DNA of 64,000 nucleotides, taken from positions 558,001 to 622,000 of the forward strand of contig NZ_JAOWKZ010000002.1 of the NCBI RefSeq assembly GCF_025751495.1, given 5' to 3'. This document shows positions 17,938 to 28,565 of the stretch, one piece after another. This DNA comes from Albidovulum litorale (GTDB lineage Bacteria > Pseudomonadota > Alphaproteobacteria > Rhodobacterales > Rhodobacteraceae). A model generated the notes under the pieces. That model did no database searches. It was not told the DNA's origin and saw nothing but the letters and a program-made list of their open reading frames with translations. A program made the position numbers and the translations under genes. Numbering within the stretch: the stretch's first letter is position 1; each line of letters opens with the position of its first letter.

Positions 17938-19228
17938 AATTTCCTTCCGCCCAGCGTCCGGCGACCGCTTCTTCCATGGCTGCGATCTCGGACGGGACGG
18001 CGATGGCCTTCGGGGCCATCATTGGGTGGGAATCAAGCACGCCGCCGGGCAGCGTGGCGGGAAAGCTTTTCTGGCTCCACCGCACAAGTTGCACGGCGGG
18101 CGACCCGGTCAGCAGCGCCGCTGCGGGCTGCGACCAGAGAATGTGATCCATCAGGTCGTTCGGGCGAAACACTCCATCGGCGATACCATCGCCGTTCAGG
18201 TCAAAGCCGGGATGGTCCGACCAATGGTTGCCGCGACCCTCAAAGCTCCATTCGACATGTTTCGTGCCGACATATTTCACCTGCTCGCGGTTGGTGATGA
18301 AAGCATTTCCGGTCAGCACATTGCGTTCCGACCCGGCGGTAAAGTGGATGCCGATGCCGCAGCCCTCGAAACGGTTGTCGTAGATCAGGTTCTTGTGGGC
18401 ATTGTAGATGAAGAGGCACTTGTTCGTGCCGCCACGCACAAGGTTGCCGCTGACATCCGCGTTGTTCGCGTAGTTCAGCATCACGCCGTGTTCGCGGTCG
18501 CCCAAGGAAAGGTTGTCCCGCACCACGACCCGGTTCGAGAACATGATCGCATATCCAAGGTGATTGCCGACCGAGACATTGCCGGTCACCTCGCTGTCAT
18601 TGGTGTACATGTAGTGCACCGCGAACCGCAGATCGCGGAACAGGTTGTTGCGGTAGATGCCCTTCCGCGACGCGTTGGAGAAGATGCCATCGCGGCCGTC
18701 GCGGATGTCGTTATCCTCGACCACCGTGCCCGGCGCGTTCCAGACATAGACACCATTGCCACGGTCGTTCATGCGCTCCAGCCGCAGCCCGACGATCGTA
18801 TTGCCGCGCACCACGCTATCGAGCCCGCCATGCACGTCGACGCCATGCAGGTTCCCGACGATCTGATTGCCTTCGATCATCGCCCGGTCAGCGCCCTTGA
18901 CGATCTTGATGCCGGAATCAATCTCGGCGTTCAGTAGCCCCGACCCGGTAACCGTCACGCCCCGGATCACGACATCATCTGCGGTGACGGTGATCACCGA
19001 GCCCTGACCCTCTCCATCGATAACCGCCCCGACGGGACCGGTCAGGGTCAGCGACTTGTCGATCACCAAGGCCCCGGCATAGCTGCCCTCGCTCAGGCGC
19101 AGCACATCGCCGGGGGATGCCCCGGCGATGGCGTTTTGCAATGTGCCCTGCCCCGGCATGACCTGCACCTCTGCGGCCCAGAGGGGCGCGGCAAGCAGCA
19201 TCAGGATCGGGACAAGGCGATTCAGCAT
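17900..19228 (-). CDS. nosD: NosD, periplasmic copper-processing beta-helix protein
   Basis: A 442-residue periplasmic right-handed beta-helix protein with carbohydrate-binding/CASH-like repeats, required with NosFY for CuZ assembly. The start at 19228 gives a clean Sec signal peptide (MLNRLVPILMLLAAPLWA). The body is built of repeated turns such as IEGNQIVGNLHGVDVHG, VRGNTIVG, VEDNDIRDGRDGIF and VRDNLSLGDREHGV. It starts 2 bases after the nosZ stop, and its 3' end overlaps nosF. Length is normal. Confidence 0.94.
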   Translation of the reverse strand: MLNRLVPILMLLAAPLWAAEVQVMPGQGTLQNAIAGASPGDVLRLSEGSYAGALVIDKSLTLTGPVGAVIDGEGQGSVITVTADDVVIRGVTVTGSGLLNAEIDSGIKIVKGADRAMIEGNQIVGNLHGVDVHGGLDSVVRGNTIVGLRLERMNDRGNGVYVWNAPGTVVEDNDIRDGRDGIFSNASRKGIYRNNLFRDLRFAVHYMYTNDSEVTGNVSVGNHLGYAIMFSNRVVVRDNLSLGDREHGVMLNYANNADVSGNLVRGGTNKCLFIYNAHKNLIYDNRFEGCGIGIHFTAGSERNVLTGNAFITNREQVKYVGTKHVEWSFEGRGNHWSDHPGFDLNGDGIADGVFRPNDLMDHILWSQPAAALLTGSPAVQLVRWSQKSFPATLPGGVLDSHPMMAPKAIAVPSEIAAMEEAVAGRWAEGNYDDIATEHLGSH

Positions 19229-19230
19229 GA

Positions 19231-21153
19231 TCAGGTCGCCCGCGGCTCGACGAACATCCGGCCCCGCATCTCCATATGGAGCGCGTGGCAGAACCACTGG
19301 CAATAGTACCAGTAGACACCCGGCTGCCCCGCAACGAAGGTGACGGAGGCGGTTGCCTGCGGCGCGACCTCCATCGCGACACCGTGGTTGCCCATGGTGA
19401 AGCCGTGGGTCAGATCGTCGATATCGTCGAGGTTGGTGACATAGACCGTCACCTCGTCGCCTTCCTTCACGGTGAAGCTCTGCAACGCGAATTCGGGCGC
19501 CTGGCTCGACATGTAGACCCGGACCTTGTCGCCGTCGCGGATGACCGTGTCCTGCCAGTCATCGAGATCGACGCCGTCTGCCTCGGCCTGCTTGCGGGCA
19601 TCCGCCCACATCGGGTCCTGACGGTTCCACGCGTTCAGCGGGTTGACCTTGCTCGCATGGACGAGGATCGAGTCATGCGGTTCGGCAAAGGTCGGACCGT
19701 CATGGGCAAGTGTCAGCGTATCGCCATCGATGACGAACAGCTGCTCATTCTCGGGCTTCAGCGGGCCGACATTCAGGAACCGGTCCTTCGAGAACTTGTT
19801 CATTGAGATGTAGTATTTCGCCGCCGCGTCGAGCGTCTCGCCCTCGGCGGTGGAGTTATGGCCCGGTTGGTAATGAACATCGGTCTTCGACAGGATCGGG
19901 TCCTCGCCCGCAACCGCCTTGTCGAGGTTCCACTTCACAACCTGGCTGTCGAGGAAGAGCGTGGTGTAGCAATTGCCCTGACCGTCAAAGCAGGTGTGTA
20001 GGGGCCCAAGGCCCAGTTCCGGCTCGGCCACGACGGCCGACCGCGGCTCGGCGCCGTTGTAGAACACGTCATCGAGCTTGCGCACGTCGATCACCGAAAC
20101 CGTCGGCGACAGCTTGCCGCCGATGCAGAGGTGGATCTTGTCCGGCGCCATGTTGCAGCCATGCGGGTTGTTCGGGATCGGAATGTAGCGGGTGTAGTTT
20201 TTCTCCGACCCCTTGCGGCCGTCGATCACCTTGACGCCGTTCAGTTCCTGATAGTCTCCTGCCTCGATCCCTTTCTCGATCTCGGCGATGTTGAAGACCA
20301 CGACATGGTCCATCTCGGCCGCGGTCATGTCGGCAAGGGTCATCCCCATTTCCGAGTTGTACGACGTCGAGAAGGCATATTTGCCGTCATAGTCCGCGTC
20401 GGTGTTGTCGAGGTTGCCCGTCACCATCACCTGCCAGGCGATGGTCATGTCGTCGGCGTTGATCGCGGTGTAGAAGTTCACGTACTGCGCCGGATCGTCC
20501 AGAATCTGACCATCATTGACCATCGGCACCTCATCCTCGCCATTCGCGAAGACATAGTTGGTGCGCGGCCATTTCTGCGGGCGCAGACCGTGGATGCCCT
20601 TGGCATTCGGGATCTCGATGATCTTGTCGCATTTCATGACGTCGCCACGCACACGGGCGACCCGCGTGTTGGCCTTGTCGTTCATGAACAGGAACCGCCC
20701 GTCATATTTGCCTTCGGTGAAGGACATGTGGACGTGGTGCAGGTCGCCGTTTCGCGGGAATTCCAGCCCGTTTGCCGCAAGGTACTTCTTGGTCTTCTCG
20801 GTCAGGCCTTCGGTCAGGATCTTCTTCGATTCATTGGTGATCCCCCAGCCGGTGGCCGAGCAGATGTTGAAGACCGGAACCCGCATCAGTTCGCGCATCG
20901 ACGGAACGCCGAGGATACGCATCTCGCCGGTCTGGCCCGACGACCAGAACCCGTAATATTCGTCGAGCTGACCCGGCGCGACATTGGCCGCCTCGGCCGC
21001 GTTCGCGGTTTTGGTGCCGGCCAGCGTGGCCGCGCCGATGGCGCCGCCGGTCAGCGCGAGACGTCCGCCAAGCCCTCCGGCGATCGCCGCGCCGCCCGCT
21101 GTTGCGCCAAGCAACGCCCGGCGGCTGAAGCCTGATTTCAGTTGTTCTGTCAT
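19231..21153 (-). CDS. nosZ: Nitrous oxide reductase NosZ (clade I, Tat-exported)
   Basis: Periplasmic enzyme that reduces N2O to N2, last step of denitrification; 640 residues. The start at 21153 is preceded by AGGAG; a TTG 18 bases further up is weaker. The leader has a twin-arginine motif (FSRRALLG), which marks clade I NosZ. The C-terminal cupredoxin domain holds the CuA ligands Cys618, Cys622, His626 and Met629 in [12 protein letters not shown]. CuZ histidines are visible in [23 protein letters not shown] and EPHDS. All catalytic marks are intact, so the protein should be functional. Confidence 0.97.
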   Translation of the reverse strand: MTEQLKSGFSRRALLGATAGGAAIAGGLGGRLALTGGAIGAATLAGTKTANAAEAANVAPGQLDEYYGFWSSGQTGEMRILGVPSMRELMRVPVFNICSATGWGITNESKKILTEGLTEKTKKYLAANGLEFPRNGDLHHVHMSFTEGKYDGRFLFMNDKANTRVARVRGDVMKCDKIIEIPNAKGIHGLRPQKWPRTNYVFANGEDEVPMVNDGQILDDPAQYVNFYTAINADDMTIAWQVMVTGNLDNTDADYDGKYAFSTSYNSEMGMTLADMTAAEMDHVVVFNIAEIEKGIEAGDYQELNGVKVIDGRKGSEKNYTRYIPIPNNPHGCNMAPDKIHLCIGGKLSPTVSVIDVRKLDDVFYNGAEPRSAVVAEPELGLGPLHTCFDGQGNCYTTLFLDSQVVKWNLDKAVAGEDPILSKTDVHYQPGHNSTAEGETLDAAAKYYISMNKFSKDRFLNVGPLKPENEQLFVIDGDTLTLAHDGPTFAEPHDSILVHASKVNPLNAWNRQDPMWADARKQAEADGVDLDDWQDTVIRDGDKVRVYMSSQAPEFALQSFTVKEGDEVTVYVTNLDDIDDLTHGFTMGNHGVAMEVAPQATASVTFVAGQPGVYWYYCQWFCHALHMEMRGRMFVEPRAT

Positions 21154-21167
21154 GGTATGGACTCCTT

Positions 21168-23351
21168 TCAACTGGAAGCCTGTGGTTTGGGTGAGTTGGG
21201 GTGATGCCCGAGATCACGGGCAGGCGAGGCGGCAACGCTGTCGCGCCGCTTCGCTTTCCTGATGACGACCGGGCACTTGGTCGTGGACTGGTACAAAAGC
21301 TGGCAATGCAGGCAGTTCACGCATTCGTTCGGATTGATCTCGCCGGTCGGGTGAATGGCCTGCACCGGGCATTCATTGGCGCAGGTCTGACAGGGATGAC
21401 CGCATTCGTGATACCGCTTGAGCCAGTCGAACATCCTCAGCCGCGCCGGAATGGCCAAAGCCGCGCCGAGCGGGCAGAGATAGCGGCAATAGAACCGCTC
21501 GACGAAAAGCCCCGCGATCAAGAGCGCCGCCGCATAGGCGACAAAGGGCCAGGCGCGGACGAATTTCAGAACGATCGCGGTCTTGAACGGCTCCACCTCG
21601 GCCAAATGCTCGGCCTGTTCGATGCTCATCAGGGAAACGCCGAAAAGGCCAAGGAAGATCATGTATTTGAGCGGCCAGAGCCGTTCGTGCAGACCCCAGG
21701 GCAGGGTCCATTGCGGGATATGCAGGGCCTTGGCCGCGCGGTTCATAAGTTCTTGCAGCGCGCCGAAGGGGCAAAGCCAGCCGCAATAGGCGCCCCGCCC
21801 CCAGAAAAGCAGCGCGGCAGCGACCGAGAACCACAGGATGAAGGTCAGCGGGTCGAGCAGGAAGGCCTGCCAGCTGAATCCCGATACCAGCGCGCCAAAG
21901 AGCGCCATCAGGTTCACCACCGAAAGCTGCGCGTTTGCGTACCAGCCGAGGAAGACCAGAGTGACCGAGAGATAGGCGATGCGGAACCAGAAGAAGGCCC
22001 GCGCATTCCGTGTGGCCCAGGTCTGAAAGAAGAAGATCGCCGTCAGAACGAAGAGCATCGCGCCGAGAACCGCGATCTCGGTCTTCGATCCCCGCCAGAT
22101 CTTCTTCCACAATTCGGCCTGCGCCGCGCTTTCCTCCTGCCCCGCAATCCCTTCGGCGGCAGAGGGTTCGGCCACCGGCGCAACCGCAACCGGGCGCAGA
22201 TAGGATTGCGGCAACTGGTAGCCGAGGTCGAAGGTCGTGAAGAGCTTCTCGATCGGCCCCACCTCGCGCTGCACCAGAAGCTGGATACGAAAGGGCTGCG
22301 TCGGATCGAAGCCCGCATCGGCGGGGATCTTGAAAATGTCGGTCTCAGCAAAGACCGGTGCGCCATCCGCCGCCACCGCCACCAGCCGCTTGTGCATGCG
22401 GTCGCGGAACCGGACAGAGATATCGCCCTGGATCAGCACGATCCGGTCGAAGATCCCGCCGCGCACATAACCCGAGCCCTTGAAGCTATAAAGGCCCCGC
22501 CCGACGATCACGATCGCATGCTCGCCCGGCTCGAGCCACGCGGCGAGGTTGGCGTATTCCGCGTCGCCGAGGATCGCCTTGCCGATCGCGGGCACCGATA
22601 CCAGCGCCGTCTGCATCTCGATGAATGTCGTCTCGTCGGGTACGGTCAGCGGGCGTTCGGCTGCGCGCTGGTCCGCAAGCGCGGCAAAGGCCCCGTTCAC
22701 CTGCCCCGCATCCAGCGACAACCGGCGCAGCGTCCCGTCGCCCTCCATCTCCATCCAGCCCTGCGGGGCAGTGGCCTCGGGGTTGAGCTCATAGACGGGA
22801 CCGCTGGCCTTTTCCTCAGGCTTAAGGCCGCCAAGACCAAGCGCGCGCGCCACCTTCAGGCCAGACCGCACGATGGAATCGTCGATCACCATCACCGTGA
22901 CTGTCGCGCCCGAGATGATGTCGACATCATGGGCGGTGCCGCCCGATTCCGCCTCTTCGACCAGATCAAGGCCGACATAACCGGCGGCCATTTCCTTCAT
23001 CTTAGAATCCGGAATACCGATCAGGACGATGGGTTCGGAATGCTTCACCAACTGGACGCCGGTGATCCGCGCATCCTTGTCGACGGCCACCATCGTGTGG
23101 ATCGGCTTGCCGGAATATCCCGTCGTGCCGACGAAATCGCTGGTGACAAAAGCCCAGCCGATGGTCTCGCCACCCTTCAGAACGGGGGCCACCGCAACAT
23201 CTTCCCGCGGCGCGCCGAACCCATCGGCCCCTGGCACGAGCGTGTCGGCTGAAATCTCGGGCAGAAACTTGGAAAGCACGGTCTCTGCTGCCGCCGGAAG
23301 CGCGGCAAACCAGAAAACGGTCAGGCTGAGGAGAACTCGGAACCAATTCAT
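21168..23351 (-). CDS. nosR: NosR, flavin/iron-sulphur membrane electron donor to NosZ
   Basis: A 727-residue membrane protein that carries electrons to NosZ and is needed for its expression and activity. Order of parts: signal peptide (about 1-22); periplasmic FMN-binding domain with the covalent-flavin motif SGATVT (147-152, Thr152 as the expected FMN site, target of NosX); several membrane helices; two CxxxCP motifs (YCGWLCP, YCRYLCP); and C-terminal ferredoxin-like cysteines ([16 protein letters not shown]). The ATG at 23351 overlaps the nosC stop (ATGA). Only 14 bases separate it from nosZ. Confidence 0.95.
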   Translation of the reverse strand: MNWFRVLLSLTVFWFAALPAAAETVLSKFLPEISADTLVPGADGFGAPREDVAVAPVLKGGETIGWAFVTSDFVGTTGYSGKPIHTMVAVDKDARITGVQLVKHSEPIVLIGIPDSKMKEMAAGYVGLDLVEEAESGGTAHDVDIISGATVTVMVIDDSIVRSGLKVARALGLGGLKPEEKASGPVYELNPEATAPQGWMEMEGDGTLRRLSLDAGQVNGAFAALADQRAAERPLTVPDETTFIEMQTALVSVPAIGKAILGDAEYANLAAWLEPGEHAIVIVGRGLYSFKGSGYVRGGIFDRIVLIQGDISVRFRDRMHKRLVAVAADGAPVFAETDIFKIPADAGFDPTQPFRIQLLVQREVGPIEKLFTTFDLGYQLPQSYLRPVAVAPVAEPSAAEGIAGQEESAAQAELWKKIWRGSKTEIAVLGAMLFVLTAIFFFQTWATRNARAFFWFRIAYLSVTLVFLGWYANAQLSVVNLMALFGALVSGFSWQAFLLDPLTFILWFSVAAALLFWGRGAYCGWLCPFGALQELMNRAAKALHIPQWTLPWGLHERLWPLKYMIFLGLFGVSLMSIEQAEHLAEVEPFKTAIVLKFVRAWPFVAYAAALLIAGLFVERFYCRYLCPLGAALAIPARLRMFDWLKRYHECGHPCQTCANECPVQAIHPTGEINPNECVNCLHCQLLYQSTTKCPVVIRKAKRRDSVAASPARDLGHHPNSPKPQASS

Positions 23352-23860
23352 TGACGGGCATCCTTGAAGTGTTGCCCGCAAGTCCGGCGCGGTCCAAGAT
23401 CGGTCGAACCGGCTTCGATGAAGCCCGTTCCGGCTGCTGAAAGGTGCATACGCACCGGGGCAGCCTGTGCCGGATCAAGTCGATCAGGGTTGTCGGACGG
23501 GGGCCCCCGCGATTGTCGGCGCATATAGCGGCGTGTGCGCAGGGCAATTGTCGCAGGGCGAATGCCACGATAGCGGCGCGACAGCCTGGCATGCCCCGAG
23601 GCTTCAGGCCCGATCAGGCCGAGAACGGAAAGCGCGATACACAAAGGGCATTTGGCGCAATCCGATCCGCGCGGCACGGGGGTTCCGTCGGCGCGCACAT
23701 AAATTGTCTGCGCACCGTCTTCCGAACAAATCACCATTGCCACGGCGTCTCCACCAACACCCATGGCATGCACGCGCGGGCCACCGGCAAACCCGACAGC
23801 CAGCGCAATCGCCAGAACGATCAGAAGGCGGACATAACGGACCACGCCGCTGCGACCCAT
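23348..23860 (-). CDS. nosC: NosC-like small membrane protein with CXXCXXC motif
   Basis: First gene of the nos operon, product about 170 residues from ATG 23860 (186 from ATG 23908). It has a hydrophobic N-terminal segment (VRLLIVLAIALAVGFAG), a short periplasmic part (AMVICSEDGAQTIYV) and a CAKCPLC motif, i.e. CXXCXXC, followed by a second hydrophobic stretch. Position directly before nosR and this motif match NosC of Paracoccus-type nosCRZDFYLX operons; it also resembles DUF2946 proteins. Function is not established; metal or redox handling is a guess. The 3' end overlaps the nosR start by 4 bases. Confidence 0.72.
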   Translation of the reverse strand: MGRSGVVRYVRLLIVLAIALAVGFAGGPRVHAMGVGGDAVAMVICSEDGAQTIYVRADGTPVPRGSDCAKCPLCIALSVLGLIGPEASGHARLSRRYRGIRPATIALRTRRYMRRQSRGPPSDNPDRLDPAQAAPVRMHLSAAGTGFIEAGSTDLGPRRTCGQHFKDARQ

Positions 23861-24232
23861 TGGCCGTCTCGTCAGGTCTCTGATCTGGTTCCATGCGGTG
23901 CGGTGCATATCGTTTTGCTGCGGCATCCTTGGTGCCGGGATCGGCACGACCAGGACACTTTCACCTGCAACCGCCGGATGCCTTGACTTTCGTCAGGGGC
24001 GTTGCGGTTTATTCGCAACCGCGGAAAATTGCCGCTCCGCAGCAAGTGCGCGCTATCACAGGCCGCCACCCAAACCCTGCCACTCTGCCGATCCTCCCAC
24101 CGGAAACGACGCAAAAGCCACAATCCGGACGCGCCACCCCTGTCAAGGCATTGGTTTTTCTGGACCAGACCACTCCAGCCCGCTAATCTGCCATCAAAAC
24201 GGGGCGTTACGACCCCGCGAATTGAGGCAGAA
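23861..24232. other. Divergent non-coding region between nosC and an aminotransferase gene
   Basis: About 370 bases (324 if nosC starts at 23908) separate the divergent nos operon and the aminotransferase gene. Apart from the FNR/NNR-like box there is no convincing ORF, hairpin or repeat. The stretch is less GC-rich in places (around 24005-24035) and presumably carries both promoters. Confidence 0.5.
23983..23996 (-). promoter_or_regulatory. FNR/NNR-type box upstream of nosC
   Basis: The sequence TTGACTTTCGTCAG on the plus strand (CTGACGAAAGTCAA on the coding strand of nos) matches the FNR/CRP-family half-sites TTGAC-N4-GTCAA with one mismatch. It lies 75 to 123 bases before the two possible nosC starts, a sensible place for an activator of anaerobic or NO-responsive transcription. 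Identification of the cognate regulator (FnrP or NNR) is inference; no regulator gene is in the window. Confidence 0.6.
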
Positions 24233-25411
24233 ATGGCGTTTCCCGAGCGGTTTTCGAACCTGCCAGATTACGCGTTTCCGCGATTGCGGACGTTGCTCGA
24301 CCACCACGAACCGGGGGGCGAGCCTATTGTCATGACCATCGGAGAGCCGCGTCATGCCGTCCCCGATTTCGTCGGACCGATCCTGCAAGCCCATCTGAAC
24401 GAGTTTGGCAAATACCCCCCGAATGACGGCACGCCGGGGCTTCTGGCGGCCATCGCAGGCTGGCTCCGCCTGCGCTACGGCGTGGACCTGTCGCCTGACC
24501 GCATCATGCCGCTTAACGGCACACGCGAAGGGCTTTTCGATGCCTGTATGGCTCTCTGCCCCGAGGTGAAGAACGGCCAGCAGCCGGTCGTCCTCATGCC
24601 GAACCCGTTCTATCAGCCCTATTCGGCTGCGGCCCTCAGTGTCGGTGCCGAACCCGTCTATGTGCCCGCAGGCCCCGCCACCGGCTTTCTGCCGGACTAC
24701 TCCGCCTTGCCGACGGACATCCTCGACCGCACCGCGCTCGCCTATCTCTGCTCGCCCGCGAACCCGCAGGGTGCTGTCGCGCATCGCGACTACATCGCCG
24801 AGGTGCTGCATCTGGCCGAGAAGTACGATTTCATCCTTTTGTCCGATGAATGCTATTCCGAAATCTGGCGCGACCAGCCACCAACCGGCGCGCTTCAGGT
24901 CGCCGATGAAATCGGCGCCGATCCCGAGCGGGTCGTGGTGATGAATTCGCTCTCTAAACGCTCTAACCTCGCAGGCCTCCGCTCGGGCTTCGTCGCGGGT
25001 GGGGCCGAAGCGATCAAGCGGTTTCGCCAGTTGCGCGCCTATGGCGGCTCGCCCCTGCCGCTGCCCGTCCAGCATGTCTCGGAAAAGGCATGGGGCGACG
25101 AGGCGCATGTGGACGCCAGCCGCGCGCTCTATCAGGAGAAATTCACCATTGCGGACAAGGTCTTCGCGAAGGTGCAGGGCTATCAGGGCCCCGAAGGCGG
25201 CTTCTTCCTCTGGCTGCCCGTCGATGACGGCGAGGAAGCGGCACTCAAATCATGGCGCGAGACGGGGGTCAGGGTGCTCCCCGGCGCGTATCTGGCCCGC
25301 GAGGTTGGCGGGTATAATCCGGGAAAGGGTTACATTCGCGTGGCGATGGTGGCCCCAAAAGAAGAAATGCGGCGCGGGCTGACGATGCTCCGCGACTGCC
25401 TCTACGGTTGA
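24233..25411 (+). CDS. Class I/II PLP-dependent aminotransferase
   Basis: A 392-residue fold type I aminotransferase beginning [18 protein letters not shown]. It has the N-terminal substrate loop ([11 protein letters not shown]), LNGTREGLF (phosphate loop), CSPANPQG with the conserved Asn, DECYSEIW with the pyridine-binding Asp, and Schiff-base Lys242 in [15 protein letters not shown]. It resembles the succinyldiaminopimelate/aspartate aminotransferase (DapC-like) group, so lysine biosynthesis is possible but unproven. Start ATG 24233; an earlier in-frame start would add a non-conserved tail. It is followed 11 bases later by ftsK. Confidence 0.86.
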   Translation: MAFPERFSNLPDYAFPRLRTLLDHHEPGGEPIVMTIGEPRHAVPDFVGPILQAHLNEFGKYPPNDGTPGLLAAIAGWLRLRYGVDLSPDRIMPLNGTREGLFDACMALCPEVKNGQQPVVLMPNPFYQPYSAAALSVGAEPVYVPAGPATGFLPDYSALPTDILDRTALAYLCSPANPQGAVAHRDYIAEVLHLAEKYDFILLSDECYSEIWRDQPPTGALQVADEIGADPERVVVMNSLSKRSNLAGLRSGFVAGGAEAIKRFRQLRAYGGSPLPLPVQHVSEKAWGDEAHVDASRALYQEKFTIADKVFAKVQGYQGPEGGFFLWLPVDDGEEAALKSWRETGVRVLPGAYLAREVGGYNPGKGYIRVAMVAPKEEMRRGLTMLRDCLYG

Positions 25412-25422
25412 GGGATAAGGGT

Positions 25423-28287
25423 ATGGCATCTTACCAGGCACGACAGCGCGATCCGCTTCTGGACCAGAACATTCAGGCTGCGCTGGAACGGCGGGGCAAG
25501 GAACTTCTGGGCATTGCGTTCTGCGTGGCCGCCCTTCTGGTCGCCATGATGCTGGCAAGCTATTCGCCCGATGATCCAAGCTGGTTCGCCTCGACCGACG
25601 AACCCGCGCAGAACCTGCTTGGCCGGTTCGGTGCCGCGATCGCCCTGCCGCTCGTTGTCATCGCCGGGCAAGGAGCTTGGGGGATCGCCGCAATTCTTGC
25701 CGCCTGGGGCGTGCGATTCGTCACCCATCGGGGTGAGGACCGGGCACTGTCGCGCGTCATCTTCGCGCCAATTGCAGTGGCGCTTATGTCGGTCTATGCC
25801 TCGACCCATGCGGGCGGGCCCGACTGGCAGCACAGTTTCGGCCTTGGCGGGCTTTTCGGCGACACGGTTCTTGGCGCGGTTCTCGGCATCGTGCCGGTCA
25901 GCGCCACGTTCGGCCTCAAGGTCATGTCGCTTCTCTTTGCCATCGGCACGCTGGCCATGACGCTTTTCGTCATGGGGTTCGAGCGGCGCGAGTTAAACGC
26001 CATTGGCCGCTTCCTGCTGGTCGGTACCATCGTCGGTTATGACTGGGTCATGCGCATGCTGGGGCAGGGGGCCGTCGCTTCGGTCAAGGGGGCGCAGGCC
26101 CTTCAGGAACGCAGCCGGACCCGCCGCGATGCCGTCTTGGAGGATGACGAAGACTGGCGCGAAGACCGCAGCAACGCCTCCGCGGTTTCCCCGGCCGTCC
26201 GCGCCGCCGTCCTGCGCGCCGATGCGCGGTATGCCGAACCCGTGGCCGAGGCTCCCGTGAAACGCGGCCTTCTGGCCCGTGTGGCCGGCCTCGCGCTCGG
26301 CCGGACTGACGAGGCTCATGCCGATCCCGAACCCGAACTGGTCGAACCCCGCCTCTCGCGCTGGGCGCAGACGACCGAGGCCCCGTCCGAGGACCGCATC
26401 CGCGCCCGCATTGCCGACGCGGTCAAGACCCGCACGATCCATGTCGCCGATGGCGAACCGCGCCAGCGGGTCGAGCCGCCGCTGACCTCCGGCCACATGG
26501 CCCCCGAACCGCCGCTCGGCGCCGCGCCCCGCTTCATGCCGGGCCAGCGCGTCAGCGCACCGATGGCCGGGGACGAGGCTAGCCCGCTCACCGCCGAACC
26601 GCTCTTCGACCCCGAAGGGAACGACGACACCGCCTTCGACGACGCAGACGCCTACTCCACCCCGCCCGCTTCGGGTCAGCGCTCCATCGTCCAGCACACC
26701 CCCCGCAAGGCCCCTGCCCCCTCGCGTCAGGCCATGGCCGAGGCCCAGCCGCGCCTCAATTTCGAGGAACCGGCAGGCAACGCCTACGAAATCCCGCCGC
26801 TTTCCCTCCTCGCCAACCCCTCCTCGGTCCAGCGCCGTCCGCTCTCCGACGAGGCGCTGCAGGAAAACGCCCGCATGCTCGAAAGCGTGCTCGACGATTA
26901 CGGCGTGAAGGGCGAAATCACCTCGGTCCGCCCCGGCCCCGTCGTCACCATGTACGAACTGGAACCCGCGCCGGGGCTCAAGGCCTCCCGCGTCATCGGG
27001 CTGTCCGACGACATCGCCCGCTCCATGTCCGCGCTTTCCGCCCGCGTCTCCACCGTCCCCGGCCGCACCGTCATCGGCATCGAACTCCCCAACGCCTTCC
27101 GCGAGAAGGTCGTCCTGCGCGAGATCCTGTCGGCCCGCGACTTCGGCGACAGCGGCCTCCGCCTGCCGCTGGCCCTGGGCAAGGACATCGCCGGCGACCC
27201 CATCGTCGCCAACCTCGCCAAGATGCCCCACCTGCTGATCGCGGGCACCACCGGCTCGGGCAAATCCGTCGCCATCAACACCATGATCCTCTCGCTCCTC
27301 TACAAGCTCACGCCCGAGGAATGCCGGCTGATCATGATCGACCCCAAGATGCTGGAGCTTTCCGTCTATGACGGCATCCCGCATCTCCTCTCCCCCGTCG
27401 TCACCGACCCCAAGAAGGCCGTCGTGGCGCTGAAATGGACCGTGGGCGAGATGGAGGAGCGCTATCGCAAGATGTCCAAGATGGGCGTCCGCAACATCGA
27501 GGGCTATAACGGCCGCGTGCGCGAGGCGCTGGCCAAGGGCGAGATGTTCAAGCGCACCGTCCAGACCGGCTTTGACGAGGAAACCGGCGACCCGGTCTTC
27601 GAGACCGAGGAGAGCATGCCCGAAGCCCTGCCCTACATCGTCGTCATCGTCGATGAGATGGCCGACCTGATGATGGTCGCGGGGAAGGAGATCGAGGCCT
27701 GCATCCAGCGCCTAGCCCAGATGGCCCGCGCCTCCGGCATCCACCTGATCATGGCCACACAGCGCCCCTCGGTCGATGTCATCACCGGCACGATCAAGGC
27801 CAACTTCCCGACCCGGATCAGCTTCCAGGTCACGTCCAAGATCGACAGCCGCACCATCCTCGGCGAAATGGGGGCCGAACAGCTCCTCGGCATGGGCGAC
27901 ATGCTCTACATGGCCGGCGGGTCAAAGATCACCCGCATCCACGGGCCGTTCGTCTCGGATGAGGAGGTGGAGGAGATCGTGACCCACCTCAAGTCCTTCG
28001 GGCCCCCGGAATACATGTCCGGCGTGGTCGAGGGCCCGGATGACGACAAGGAGGCCGATATCGACCTCGTCCTCGGTCTCGGCGGCGACGGCAGCGAGGA
28101 CGCGCTCTACGATCAGGCCGTTCAGGTCGTGCTGCGAGACCGCAAGGTCAGCACCTCCTACATCCAGCGCAAGCTCGGCATCGGCTACAACAAGGCCGCA
28201 CGGCTGGTCGAGCAGATGGAGGAAGAAGGCCTCGTGTCGGCGGCCAACCATGTCGGCAAGCGGGAGATACTGGTGCCGGAGCAGTAG
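25423..28287 (+). CDS. ftsK: DNA translocase FtsK
   Basis: A 954-residue septal DNA pump that clears and aligns chromosome termini at division. Parts: four or so N-terminal membrane helices (about 25-190), a Pro/Glu/Ala-rich linker (about 215-450), the RecA-like motor with Walker A GTTGSGKS (about 608-615) and Walker [12 protein letters not shown] (near 740), and the C-terminal winged-helix gamma domain (about 893-954) that reads KOPS. The gamma domain's last 16 codons are echoed by a diverged copy 154 bases downstream. Start ATG 25423 is preferred over a TTG 15 bases upstream. Confidence 0.96.
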   Translation: MASYQARQRDPLLDQNIQAALERRGKELLGIAFCVAALLVAMMLASYSPDDPSWFASTDEPAQNLLGRFGAAIALPLVVIAGQGAWGIAAILAAWGVRFVTHRGEDRALSRVIFAPIAVALMSVYASTHAGGPDWQHSFGLGGLFGDTVLGAVLGIVPVSATFGLKVMSLLFAIGTLAMTLFVMGFERRELNAIGRFLLVGTIVGYDWVMRMLGQGAVASVKGAQALQERSRTRRDAVLEDDEDWREDRSNASAVSPAVRAAVLRADARYAEPVAEAPVKRGLLARVAGLALGRTDEAHADPEPELVEPRLSRWAQTTEAPSEDRIRARIADAVKTRTIHVADGEPRQRVEPPLTSGHMAPEPPLGAAPRFMPGQRVSAPMAGDEASPLTAEPLFDPEGNDDTAFDDADAYSTPPASGQRSIVQHTPRKAPAPSRQAMAEAQPRLNFEEPAGNAYEIPPLSLLANPSSVQRRPLSDEALQENARMLESVLDDYGVKGEITSVRPGPVVTMYELEPAPGLKASRVIGLSDDIARSMSALSARVSTVPGRTVIGIELPNAFREKVVLREILSARDFGDSGLRLPLALGKDIAGDPIVANLAKMPHLLIAGTTGSGKSVAINTMILSLLYKLTPEECRLIMIDPKMLELSVYDGIPHLLSPVVTDPKKAVVALKWTVGEMEERYRKMSKMGVRNIEGYNGRVREALAKGEMFKRTVQTGFDEETGDPVFETEESMPEALPYIVVIVDEMADLMMVAGKEIEACIQRLAQMARASGIHLIMATQRPSVDVITGTIKANFPTRISFQVTSKIDSRTILGEMGAEQLLGMGDMLYMAGGSKITRIHGPFVSDEEVEEIVTHLKSFGPPEYMSGVVEGPDDDKEADIDLVLGLGGDGSEDALYDQAVQVVLRDRKVSTSYIQRKLGIGYNKAARLVEQMEEEGLVSAANHVGKREILVPEQ
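28237..28284 (+). repeat. ftsK 3'-end segment, copy 1 of a direct repeat
   Basis: Last 48 bases of the ftsK coding region before its stop, encoding [16 protein letters not shown]. They match 28391-28438 at 43 of 48 positions by hand alignment. This is the in-gene copy. Confidence 0.85.
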
Positions 28288-28309
28288 GGCGGGGTTCGCC
28301 TGTCCCCCA

Positions 28310-28385
28310 CCGTAGGGTGCGCATTCATTGCGCACCTTTCACGTCGCCCCGCCACATCCATGCGCAATGAATGCGCATCCTACGG
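28310..28385. repeat. Long perfect-like inverted repeat (palindromic element) after ftsK
   Basis: Arms at 28310-28334 and 28361-28385 are reverse complements at 24 of 25 positions, separated by 26 bases. Each arm itself contains the nested palindrome GCGCATTCATTGCGC. It could act as the ftsK terminator, but its form (GTAGGGTGCGCATTC...) looks like a dispersed intergenic palindromic repeat. It sits between the two copies of the ftsK tail. Confidence 0.8.
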
Positions 28386-28390
28386 CTTCT

Positions 28391-28438
28391 TCGGCTGCAA
28401 ACCATGTCGGCAAGCGGGAGATGCTGGTGCTGGAGCAT
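28391..28438 (+). repeat. Diverged ftsK 3'-end segment, copy 2 (remnant)
   Basis: Non-coding copy of the ftsK tail, 154 bases after copy 1. In the matching frame it reads [16 protein letters not shown]. Differences fall at wobble positions (gcg/gct, gcc/gca) and in Ile to Met, Pro to Leu and Gln to His changes, so it looks like the end of a related but different ftsK allele rather than a fresh duplication. It directly precedes the AT-rich AIPR gene. Confidence 0.8.
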
Positions 28439-28496
28439 TACCGGCAGGGTTCTTCCCTACGCTTGTTTTCATGCTTTCACGTAAAGAAATGGCAAC

Positions 28497-28525
28497 TTGA
28501 TCTAACTGAATTTCGCCAATAGGTT
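28497..28525 (+). promoter_or_regulatory. Possible sigma70-type promoter of the AIPR gene
   Basis: TTGATC (28497-28502) and TAGGTT (28520-28525) are spaced by 17 bases and lie 40 bases before the ATG at 28566. The -10 element is a weak match, so this is tentative. Confidence 0.25.
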
Positions 28526-28565
28526 GCGCGAAAAGGTCGCAATAACATCGATAAAGGTTTTTCCC

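Noticed and set aside
21201-23252. 683-codon open frame antisense to nosR
   Set aside because: Composition (Arg, His, Asp-rich) and lack of motifs show it is a shadow of the nosR frame.
25993-27384. 463-codon open frame antisense to ftsK
   Set aside because: Low-complexity Gly/Asp/Val product, complementary to the conserved ftsK motor.
28328-28522. Small open frame containing the ftsK-tail echo as a possible peptide gene
   Set aside because: It starts inside the palindromic repeat, has no ribosome site, and is better explained as a remnant.
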